Part shown: one piece after another, positions 57,316 through 64,000 of the stretch
Layout of the letters: each line of letters opens with the position of its first letter
How positions within the stretch are numbered: the first letter of the stretch is position 1
Notes under the pieces: model-generated
Seen by the model: the letters and a program-made list of their open reading frames with translations, nothing else
The model's database searches: none
Told to the model about the DNA's origin: nothing
Program-made: the position numbers and the translations under genes
NCBI GenBank assembly: GCA_910583785.1
Contig: CAJTZK010000001.1
Span: 248,001-312,000 of the forward strand
Direction of reading: 5' to 3'
From: an uncultured Oscillibacter sp.
Lineage (GTDB): Bacteria; Bacillota; Clostridia; Oscillospirales; Oscillospiraceae
DNA: 64,000 nucleotides

Positions 57316-58794
57316 TCATCTGGCATAAAAGGCGGCGAAGTCCGCCTGATTGGACCGGGTTTTTGACTGGCGTTCCGTGTACTCCTTGGGATACTTGGGG
57401 TTGAAGCACCGCTGGATCAGCCTCCGGGCCGGGTCCACCATTTTCGTGGACCCTCCCGCGCCGAAGGAGAGGATGGAGCAGAGCTCCGACATGATATAGA
57501 TGTTGTAGAGGCATTCCCCGCCAGGGCGGGTCCAGCCGATGTTCTCAAAGCTGCCGGACATGTATTTTTGCCGATAGAGGTAATAGGGCGCGTACCCCGC
57601 CTGCCGCAGCGCGGGCTCCGCGTAGTCCAGCATCTCCCCCACCGCCTCCGGGCCGGGGATCGTCAGGCCCTCCAGCAGGATGCGGCTGCCCTTTTTCAGG
57701 GCCAGGGTATGGACGGTGACGTTGTCCGTGCCAAACTCCAGGCAGCGGTCCAGGGAGCGGCGGAAGCCCCCCGCCGTATCCTCCGGCAGTCCCGCGATGA
57801 GGTCCATGTTCACGTGGGGAAACCCGCATTTCGCCGCCAGCTCCATGGCGTCCTCGATGTCCCCGGGGCTGTGCCGCCTCCCGATGGCCCGGAGCACCCG
57901 CTCCTCCATGGTCTGGGGATTGACGGAAACCCGGTGGACACCGTGGGCCTTCAAAACCGCCAGCTTCTCCGCCGTGATGGTGTCCGGCCGTCCCGCCTCC
58001 ACGGTAATTTCCCCGCAGCCGTCCAGGGCGGAACCGAAAGCGGCCTCAAAGGCCGCCAGCACCCGGTCCAGCTGGGAAGCGTCCAGGGTCGTGGGCGTGC
58101 CGCCGCCCATATACATGGCCCGGACCTGGAGGCCCGTCTCCCGGGCCATCCGCCCCCCGGCCTCAATCTCCGCCACCAGGGCGTCCACATAAGGGCCTAC
58201 CAGGGAAAAGCTCTTCTCCACCGACTGGCTGACAAAGGAGCAATAGGCGCAGCGGGTAGGGCAGAAGGGAATGCCGATATACACGGCAATGTCCCGGGGG
58301 CCCAGGCCTTTCGCGGCCTCAAAGGCCGCCGTTCCCGTCTCCAGGGCCAGGGAGGCCCGGCGGGGAGTGACGAAATAGTGATTCTCCAGCAGCTCCCGGG
58401 CCGCGCCGGGCGTCTTGCCCGCCGTCAGGGCTTCCGTCACCAGCTTGTCGGGCCGGACCCCGGTGAGCATCCCCCAGGGGGGCTGCCCGCCGGTGAGCAT
58501 CTGATAGGCCCGGAAAAAAGCCGCGCCGATGGCGTAGCGCCTTTGGCCCTCCCGCTCGTAGGGCGTGCGGTCCTCCAGGGGCACTTCCATGCCGGAGGAA
58601 ACGGCCTCTCCCTGCCAGCACAGCTCCACACAGGCGTGGCCCCGCTCTTCGTCCTCCCGCCAGGTGACAATGGCCCAGTTCTCCTCCCGGACAGGCCGGA
58701 CCGGCTCATAGACCGGAAGCTCGCCGGGGAAGAGATTTAAGAGGCTCTGCTCAACCGTGTAGCGCTCGTCGTGGCCGCGGAATTCCAGCTTCAT
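57316..58794 (-). CDS. hemZ: Coproporphyrinogen dehydrogenase HemZ (radical SAM)
   Basis: A 492-residue radical-SAM protein of the HemN/HemZ family. A ~160-residue N-terminal extension precedes the cluster motif IPFCPTRCAYCSF, then MGGGTPTTL, EAGRPDTIT and the HemN-type HVNMDLIAGLPEDT. The C-terminal half has YYLYRQKYMSGSFENIG, distinctive for HemZ. No other haem genes are nearby, so its role may be another radical-SAM reaction. ATG 58794 overlaps the upstream stop (ATGA). Confidence 0.9.
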   Translation of the reverse strand: MKLEFRGHDERYTVEQSLLNLFPGELPVYEPVRPVREENWAIVTWREDEERGHACVELCWQGEAVSSGMEVPLEDRTPYEREGQRRYAIGAAFFRAYQMLTGGQPPWGMLTGVRPDKLVTEALTAGKTPGAARELLENHYFVTPRRASLALETGTAAFEAAKGLGPRDIAVYIGIPFCPTRCAYCSFVSQSVEKSFSLVGPYVDALVAEIEAGGRMARETGLQVRAMYMGGGTPTTLDASQLDRVLAAFEAAFGSALDGCGEITVEAGRPDTITAEKLAVLKAHGVHRVSVNPQTMEERVLRAIGRRHSPGDIEDAMELAAKCGFPHVNMDLIAGLPEDTAGGFRRSLDRCLEFGTDNVTVHTLALKKGSRILLEGLTIPGPEAVGEMLDYAEPALRQAGYAPYYLYRQKYMSGSFENIGWTRPGGECLYNIYIMSELCSILSFGAGGSTKMVDPARRLIQRCFNPKYPKEYTERQSKTRSNQADFAAFYAR

Positions 58795-59405
58795 GTCGTC
58801 TCCCGCAGGGCCTGGCGGAGGTAGGGATTCTGCCGCCGCTCCTCCTCCAAGGTGCTGACGTCCATGTGGCCGGGAAGGACCTGAAGGTCCCCCTCCAGCT
58901 CTCCCAAGCGGCGGAGGGAGGCCAGCATCTTGGGCACGCTGCCGCCGGGGAAGTCCGTCCTCCCGCAGGACCCGGCAAAGAGGGTGTCCCCGCAAAAGAG
59001 CAGATCGCCGCAGCGGAGGGTGACGCTGCCCTCGGAGTGGCCGGGGGTGTGCAGCACTTGCAGTTCCAAATCCCCCAGGGCAATCCGCTCTCCCTCACCG
59101 TAGAACTTCACGCCGTCCATCTGTGTGCACAGGGGGAACAGGGACGGGTCCACGCCATGGAAATCCGCCTCGTGAATATAGGCCTCCGCCTGGGGAAAGG
59201 CCCGCGCCAGCTCCGCCGCGCCGCCAGTGTGGTCGTAGTGCCCATGGGTCAGGAGAATGTAGCAGAGCGCTGCCCCCTCCAGGGCCTTGATAATCTCCGG
59301 CGCGTCCCCGCCGGGGTCGATTACCGCCGCCTGGCGGGTCTTCTCATCTTCTAATATATAGCAGTTGGTGCCCAAGGGGCCCACCTGCATCATCTTGACA
59401 TTCAT
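58791..59405 (-). CDS. Metallo-beta-lactamase-fold hydrolase (glyoxalase II-like)
   Basis: A 204-residue MBL-fold hydrolase. The zinc-binding motif LTHGHYDHTGG is present, with further ligands in HTPGHSEGSV, FCGDTLFAG and the C-terminal LPGHMD. Close to the YcbL/GloB-like hydroxyacylglutathione hydrolase group; true substrate unknown in an organism that may lack glutathione. ATG 59405 has GGAGGAG upstream. Often linked with relA-dtd-hemZ in Clostridia, as here. Confidence 0.92.
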   Translation of the reverse strand: MNVKMMQVGPLGTNCYILEDEKTRQAAVIDPGGDAPEIIKALEGAALCYILLTHGHYDHTGGAAELARAFPQAEAYIHEADFHGVDPSLFPLCTQMDGVKFYGEGERIALGDLELQVLHTPGHSEGSVTLRCGDLLFCGDTLFAGSCGRTDFPGGSVPKMLASLRRLGELEGDLQVLPGHMDVSTLEEERRQNPYLRQALRETT

Positions 59406-59430
59406 TGGAAATCTCCTCCTTCCCGGGGCT

Positions 59431-59841
59431 TCAGGAATCGCTGGAAAGCAGGCCGGACTGGTCCTCGAATCCGGAGAAGTCCAGGGGCTTTCCCTGCCAG
59501 GCGGCCCGGAACATGTCCACGGCCCGCCCGGCTCCGCCGCAGCGCTCAATATAGTGTTTCTCCCCGCCGTCGTTCCAGCCCACGCCCACCACGTACTCCC
59601 CGGTGTGGGGCCCCGCCAGGGCCACGGCACTCTGGATGAACCAGTACTGCTTTCCCTGTTTCTGCTCCAGAATTACAAAACTGTCGTCATGGGGGCCCAG
59701 GCTGTCCAGGGCCTGGGCGATGTCCTCCCAACCGAAGCCGGAGGCGGGAATCCCGTTCACCGACAGGTTCCAGGTCCAGTCTCTATGGGGCTGGGCGCCC
59801 AAGGGGCGCGCCTTTTGAAAGAAATCCGAAAACAATCTCAT
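59431..59841 (-). CDS. Conserved-looking hypothetical protein
   Basis: A 136-residue soluble protein of unknown function in the relA-dtd-hemZ operon. Composition is rich in Trp, Gly and acidic residues (WNLSVNGIPASGFGWEDIAQALDSLG, in part; WFIQSA; GVGWNDGG), and a repeat-free globular fold seems likely. No motif recognised. ATG 59841 has AAAGGA upstream, and codon use matches its neighbours. Confidence 0.7.
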   Translation of the reverse strand: MRLFSDFFQKARPLGAQPHRDWTWNLSVNGIPASGFGWEDIAQALDSLGPHDDSFVILEQKQGKQYWFIQSAVALAGPHTGEYVVGVGWNDGGEKHYIERCGGAGRAVDMFRAAWQGKPLDFSGFEDQSGLLSSDS

Positions 59842-59880
59842 GAAAGCATCCGTCCTTTCTTTCCGCTTATATTCTGTTTG

Positions 59881-60324
59881 TCAGGCCTTCTCCGTGTCAA
59901 AGAGGATGGTCACCGGGCCGTGGTTCCGGGAATCCACGTCCATTTTCGCGCCGAACTCCCCGTGCTCCACGGTAAATCCCCGCTCCCGGCAATGGGCCAT
60001 GAATTTCTCATAGAGGGGAACGGCCAAGTCCGGCTTCGCCGCGCCGGAGAATCCCGGGCGGCGGGAGGAGGTGTCGGCGAAGAGGGTAAACTGGGAGATC
60101 ACCAGCAGGCTCCCCCCCACCTGCTCCAGGCTGAGGTTCATCTTCTCATTCTCATCCTCAAAGATGCGGAGGTTGCAGATTTTATCCGCCAGCTTCACGG
60201 CGGTTTCCTCCGTGTCTCCCGGAGCCACCCCCAGGAGAACCAAATAGCCCTCCCCGATTTTACCGCGCACCTCTCCCTCAATGGTAACCGACGCGTGCTT
60301 CACGCGGGTAACGACCGCGCGCAT
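59881..60324 (-). CDS. dtd: D-aminoacyl-tRNA deacylase
   Basis: A 147-residue proofreading enzyme that removes D-amino acids (and glycine from tRNA-Ala) from mischarged tRNAs. Hallmarks: MRAVVTRVKHASVTI, the SQFTLFADTSSRRPGF motif (SQxT) and the C-terminal NHGPVTILFDT (the Gly-cisPro-like NxGPVT motif). AAAGGAGGG precedes ATG 60324. The upstream DNA is strongly AT-rich (TATAATTATAATATAATA-type on the minus strand), holding the promoter -10. Confidence 0.95.
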   Translation of the reverse strand: MRAVVTRVKHASVTIEGEVRGKIGEGYLVLLGVAPGDTEETAVKLADKICNLRIFEDENEKMNLSLEQVGGSLLVISQFTLFADTSSRRPGFSGAAKPDLAVPLYEKFMAHCRERGFTVEHGEFGAKMDVDSRNHGPVTILFDTEKA

Positions 60325-60330
60325 AGGCAA

Positions 60331-60532
60331 TCCCTCCTTTTATATTATTATATTATAATTATACGATACGCCATAGCCCCACACCCCAGCCAAGCCCCGT
60401 CCCTCGCCCCCCCGCAGGGAAGGGGGAATGCTCAAGGGGGGACGAAGTCCCCTCTTGAAGGGAGGCGGAGGAAATGGAGCGGAATGGATGCCCGGCGGAG
60501 CCGGACGGAATGGAGCGCAATTTTCGACGCCG
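60331..60532. other. Intergenic region with AT-rich promoter and repeat-like segment
   Basis: The first ~35 bp are almost pure A/T and serve as the dtd promoter. The remainder (about 60,420-60,530) has GGGGGGAC-GAA-GTCCCCTC, a hairpin, followed by GGA-periodic sequence (GGAATGGA-type motifs spaced ~10-20 bp). It looks like a dispersed intergenic repeat of the kind common in gut Clostridia, but only one copy exists in this window. Confidence 0.35.
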
Positions 60533-62728
60533 CTATCCGGCGGGGCGCGTCACTTGCAACACCCCGGAAATCTGGTTCAGCTTGTTCATGATGGCCTTCA
60601 TCTGGGCCCCGTCCCGGACCCGGATCTCCAGGCGGATGACCGCGAAGCCATCCTCCGTGCTCCGGGAGTTCAGGCCGGAGACAAAGGTGTTGGTACTGGA
60701 GAGGGCCGTGGAGATATCCAGAATCAGGCCCATCCGGTCCTTGCTCATCACATCGATGGTAGTGGGATAGCTCTCATTGGTGTCTTTGCCCCAAGTGACC
60801 CTCAGCCAGCGGCCCTCCTGGCCCGCCCGGCGCTCCGGCGCCGCGTTGGGGCAGTCCGCCCGGTGGACGGACACGCCGTAACCCCGGGTGATAAACCCCA
60901 CGATCTCATCCCCCGGCACCGGGGTGCAGCAGCGGGAGAATTTCACCAGGCAGTTGTCCAGCCCCTCCACGATGATGCCCTGCTCGCTCTTGCCCACGGG
61001 CCTGGGAGGCACGGGGATGGGAGCCTCTCCGGCCTTCTCGGCCAGCTGCTCCTCCGCCTGGTGCTGGCGGGAAATGCGCAGCAATTCCCCCTTCATCCGG
61101 CTGACGGCTTTTTGTGCGGTGAAGCCGCCGTAGCCGATGGCGGCATACATCTCCTCCAGGCTTCCGTAAGTGACCTTTTTCAGCAGCATGGGCAGGTTCT
61201 CCGGGTCCGTCACGTCCCGCATGGACAGCCCGGCGTGTTTCAGCTCCTGCTCAAAGGAGGCCCGGCCGTTGGCGATGTTCTCCTCTTTCTTCTCCTTTTT
61301 GAACCACTGGCGGATTTTGCTCCGGGCCTCGCTGGATTTGGCAATCTTCATCCAGTCCCGGCTGGGGCCCTTGGCGGACTTAGCCGTCATAATCTCCACA
61401 ATGTCGCCGTTTTTCAGGATGTGGTCAAAGGTGACAATCCGGTTGTTGACTTTGGCTCCCACCATGCTGTTTCCCACGGCGGAGTGGATGGCGTAGGCAA
61501 AGTCAATGGGCGTGGCCCCGGCGGGGAGGTTCTGCACGTCCCCGTTGGGGGTGAAAACGAAAACCTCGTCGGCAAACATATCCACCTTCAGGGAGTGGAT
61601 ATACTCCTCCGCGTCGGCCCCCTCCTGGTTCTCCAGCAGGCGGCGGACCCACTCGTACTTTCCCTCGGTTCCCGCGCCCTGGCCGTGCTGCTTGTACTTC
61701 CAGTGGGCGGCCACGCCGTACTCCGCCACCTCGTGCATCTTCCAGGTGCGGATCTGCACCTCGAAGGGCAGGCCGTCGGGGCCCATGACGGTGGTGTGGA
61801 GGGACTGGTAGCCGTTGGGCTTCTCGGTGCCGATATAGTCCTTAAAGCGGCCCGGGATGGGCTTGTAGATGTCATGAATGACGCCCAGGACGTTGTAACA
61901 GTCCCCCACCGTGTCCACCAGCACCCGGAAGGCGAAGAGGTCAAAAATCTCGTCCAGGGACTTGTTCTGGTTGAACATCTTGCGGTAGATGGAATAGGGG
62001 TGCTTAATCCGCCCGTAGACCATGTGCTGGATGCCAAGCTCCGTCAGCCGGTCGTCCATCTGGGTCTGGGTGCGGAGGAGGAAGGCGTCGTATTCCGGCT
62101 TCTTGGCGTCCAGCCGGGTGATGATCTCGTTGTAGCCCACCGGGTCCAGGTATTTGAGGGACAGGTCCTCCAGCTCCCACTTGATGCGCTGCATCCCCAG
62201 GCGGTGGGAGATGGGGGCGTAAATCTCCATGGTCTCCAGGGACTTCTGCTTCTGCTTCTCCGGGGACTGGTATTCCATGGTCCGCATGTTGTGAAGACGG
62301 TCGGAAACCTTAATGAGGATGACCCGGATATCCTTGCTCATGGCCATGAGCATCTTCCGGAGGTTCTCCATCTGCTCATCTTCCTTGGTGGCGTACTGGA
62401 TGCGGGTCAGCTTGCTAACCCCCTCCACCAGATTGGCGATGGTGGGGGAAAACATCCGGGCCACGTCCTCGTGGGTGGCCGGGGTGTCCTCGATGACATC
62501 ATGGAGCAGGGCGGCCTCAATGGACTCGGAGTCCAGCTTCAGCTCCTCCGCCACAATTTGGGCCACGGCCAGGGGATGGATGATATAGGGCTCGCCGCTT
62601 TTGCGCTTCTGCCCCTCGTGGCAGCGGTCCGCATACGCAAAAGCGGAGCGGATATGATCGAAATCTGCGGCGGGATTATAGCCTCGGACGGTTTTTTCCA
62701 AAAGCTCATACTGTTCCTGTACGGTCAT
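60533..62728 (-). CDS. relA: (p)ppGpp synthetase/hydrolase RelA/SpoT
   Basis: A 731-residue stringent-response enzyme. The N-terminal HD hydrolase domain holds HPLAVAQI and LLHDVIEDT. The synthetase domain has RLHNMRTM, then GYQSLHTTVMGPDG. The TGS domain begins FVFTPNGDVQNLPAGATPIDFAYAIH. A helical/zinc-finger region (SRCCTPVPGDEIVGFITRG) and a C-terminal ACT domain follow. A full-length bifunctional Rel enzyme. ATG 62728 lies just after the recJ stop. Confidence 0.97.
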   Translation of the reverse strand: MTVQEQYELLEKTVRGYNPAADFDHIRSAFAYADRCHEGQKRKSGEPYIIHPLAVAQIVAEELKLDSESIEAALLHDVIEDTPATHEDVARMFSPTIANLVEGVSKLTRIQYATKEDEQMENLRKMLMAMSKDIRVILIKVSDRLHNMRTMEYQSPEKQKQKSLETMEIYAPISHRLGMQRIKWELEDLSLKYLDPVGYNEIITRLDAKKPEYDAFLLRTQTQMDDRLTELGIQHMVYGRIKHPYSIYRKMFNQNKSLDEIFDLFAFRVLVDTVGDCYNVLGVIHDIYKPIPGRFKDYIGTEKPNGYQSLHTTVMGPDGLPFEVQIRTWKMHEVAEYGVAAHWKYKQHGQGAGTEGKYEWVRRLLENQEGADAEEYIHSLKVDMFADEVFVFTPNGDVQNLPAGATPIDFAYAIHSAVGNSMVGAKVNNRIVTFDHILKNGDIVEIMTAKSAKGPSRDWMKIAKSSEARSKIRQWFKKEKKEENIANGRASFEQELKHAGLSMRDVTDPENLPMLLKKVTYGSLEEMYAAIGYGGFTAQKAVSRMKGELLRISRQHQAEEQLAEKAGEAPIPVPPRPVGKSEQGIIVEGLDNCLVKFSRCCTPVPGDEIVGFITRGYGVSVHRADCPNAAPERRAGQEGRWLRVTWGKDTNESYPTTIDVMSKDRMGLILDISTALSSTNTFVSGLNSRSTEDGFAVIRLEIRVRDGAQMKAIMNKLNQISGVLQVTRPAG

Positions 62729-62729
62729 C

Positions 62730-64000
62730 TCAAGTCGCCTCCTTTTCTTGCAGGCGGAGCAGATAGGGGCAGGCGGCCAGGTCCACCTTCCCCTGGACGG
62801 GGATCAGGCTCATGACCAGGCGGTCCCCCTGCCGGGACAGGGAAATCAGGCCCCGTTCCCGGAACACCTCCAGCGCCAGGGCGGAGCGGAGGAAGCTCTC
62901 GCTCCCCCCCATCCGGGCCGCGAGGACGCGGAGATAGGGCAGGCGGTCCTCCTCGGCCTTCCCCTGGCGGAGCCGCTTTTCCAGCGCCACCCAGCAGGCG
63001 GCGTACTGGCTCCGGGAGGCCCGGAGGCGGAGGGCCTCCTGGGGGGAAAGGGCCCCGTTTTCCTCCGTCAGGCGGCGGACCAGGGCCAGGGCCTCCGCCT
63101 CGTTCCGGCTGGGAAGCAGGGAGGGCCGGACGTCCACCAGCTGCAATTGCAGCGTCGTGTTCCCCCGGAAGGTGTTGGCCTGGAGGTAAAAGGCGGCGTC
63201 CACCCGGCTTCCCGGGGCGATGCCGCACTCCTCCGCCGTCACAGAGAAAAAGATGGCGTCAAAACGGCTGACGCCCTTACTGAGGCGGAGCTTTAAGTGC
63301 TTCCCCTGCCCCACGGGCTGCACGGCCTCCGCCGTGGCCCCCAGCAGGGCAAACACCGGGCGGGGATTCCCGGCGCCATATGGCTCCATCTGTTCCAGCT
63401 GCTCCGCCTGTTCCAGGGTCAGCTCCCCGGGCGAGGCCACCGCCGCGTCCACCTCCAGGGAGCTCACTGGCGGCTCTCCCCCAGTGACAGAGCGGACGCA
63501 CCGGTTCATCCGGGCCCGGAAAGCGGCGATATTCTCCTCGGGAATCGTGAACCCGGCGGCCAGCTCGTGGCCGCCAAAGCCGTCCAGCAGGTCCGCGCAG
63601 GACTCCAGGGCCGTAAAGAGGTTAAATCCCCCATAGGAGCGGCAGGACCCCCGGCCCGTGCCGTCCTTTAAATGAATCATGAAACTGGGGCAGGAATACT
63701 TCTCGCTGAGGCGGGAGGCCACAATGCCCACCACCCCCTGGTGCCACTCCTCGCTGGAGAGGACCAGGGCGCTGCGCTCCTCCTGGCGGAGGGTCTCAAT
63801 CTGCTCCACCGCGTCGGCGCAGATGGCCTGCTCCACCGCCTGCCGCTCCCGGTTCAGCTCACAAAGCTCCCGGGCCAGCTCCTCCGCCCGGGCGGGGTCC
63901 CCGGTTTCCAGCAGGTCCGCCGCCAGGTCCGCCGCCCCCATGCGTCCCGCAGCGTTGATCCGGGGGGAGAGGACGAAGCCAATCTGGATGGAGGTAACAG
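62730..64000 (-). CDS. recJ: Single-stranded-DNA exonuclease RecJ (5' end cut by window edge)
   Basis: The C-terminal ~423 codons of a 5'-3' ssDNA exonuclease. Near the window edge comes IGFVLSPRINAAGRMG, then the DHHA1 domain motifs VVGIVASRLSEKYSCPSFM and GGFNLFTALESCADLLDGFGGHELAAGF (in part), and the OB-fold (EPYGAGNPRPVF). A ~150-residue C-terminal extension is typical of Firmicute RecJ. The DHH nuclease motifs lie beyond the window. It is immediately upstream of relA, the common order. Confidence 0.95.
   Translation of the reverse strand, partial: VTSIQIGFVLSPRINAAGRMGAADLAADLLETGDPARAEELARELCELNRERQAVEQAICADAVEQIETLRQEERSALVLSSEEWHQGVVGIVASRLSEKYSCPSFMIHLKDGTGRGSCRSYGGFNLFTALESCADLLDGFGGHELAAGFTIPEENIAAFRARMNRCVRSVTGGEPPVSSLEVDAAVASPGELTLEQAEQLEQMEPYGAGNPRPVFALLGATAEAVQPVGQGKHLKLRLSKGVSRFDAIFFSVTAEECGIAPGSRVDAAFYLQANTFRGNTTLQLQLVDVRPSLLPSRNEAEALALVRRLTEENGALSPQEALRLRASRSQYAACWVALEKRLRQGKAEEDRLPYLRVLAARMGGSESFLRSALALEVFRERGLISLSRQGDRLVMSLIPVQGKVDLAACPYLLRLQEKEAT

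Noticed and set aside
60428..62815. A 795-codon plus-strand open frame opposite relA
   Set aside because: Antisense shadow; His/Val/Gly-rich composition typical of reversed high-GC coding sequence.

Overview
The window looks like one contiguous piece of a GC-rich, endospore-forming member of the Clostridia, most like the Oscillospiraceae (Flavonifractor/Intestinimonas/Oscillibacter-type gut anaerobes). This placement is inferred from three things: high-GC codon use, a full set of sporulation genes (sigG, the spoIIAA-spoIIAB-sigF operon, ytfJ, yabP, yabQ, a spoVB-like flippase, a YlmC/YmxH protein), and anaerobe-style molybdenum hydroxylases. No rRNA, tRNA, CRISPR array, insertion sequence or phage was seen. 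Both ends cut genes: recN on the left and recJ on the right.

Layout. 1-7,006: an operon read leftward from a strong promoter. It begins with a ~654-nt structured RNA that I identify as OLE RNA, followed by its membrane partner gene oapA and then dxs, tlyA, nadK, argR and recN. This is the classic OLE neighbourhood and the most striking system in the window. 7,042-12,279: a leftward housekeeping operon (M50 protease, scpA, scpB, a DUF2953 protein, ytfJ, D,D-carboxypeptidase, pseudouridine synthase). 12,291-15,178: sigG with a near-perfect sigma-F promoter, a PRC-barrel sporulation protein, and a divergent LysR/LysE pair. 15,179-18,397: a glycerate kinase divergent from an isomerase-aldolase pair like those that salvage 5-deoxy- or 5-methylthio-pentoses. 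18,402-25,927: two molybdenum hydroxylase systems (a three-subunit XdhABC and a fused 2Fe-2S/Mo enzyme), a cofactor nucleotidyltransferase, and a small gene broken by an in-frame TAG. 25,958-29,154: thiN, then an SOS-type operon with a LexA-like box inside its promoter, a small membrane protein and a radical-SAM DNA-repair pair.

29,247-34,876: the spoIIA operon with Spo0A boxes, divergent from a BlaI repressor and a giant M56 sensor protease with an unfamiliar ~800-residue outer domain. 34,889-36,772: yjbQ and a carbon-nitrogen hydrolase fired from one symmetric palindromic promoter, plus an O6-alkylguanine transferase-like gene. 36,887-43,687: the leftward polA...rimI-tsaD operon. 43,817-45,655: a lipoprotein and ridA. 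45,656-49,185: a ~0.5-kb gene-free stretch and a bacterial Roco (LRR-Roc-COR) protein whose first ~700 bp are much more AT-rich than the rest. 49,302-55,000: hpf, then the conserved yab cluster (flippase, mazG, hup, rqcP, yabP, yabQ, divIC, yabR). 55,100-64,000: purine phosphorylase, zinc-ribbon protein, nucleoside-type kinase, hemZ, a metallo-hydrolase, dtd, relA and recJ.

Taken together, most of the window is vertically inherited core plus sporulation genes. The accessory parts are the two Mo-hydroxylase operons, the deoxypentose salvage pair, the BlaI/M56 pair and the Roco gene. All identifications rest on reading motifs and gene order by eye; no database search was run.
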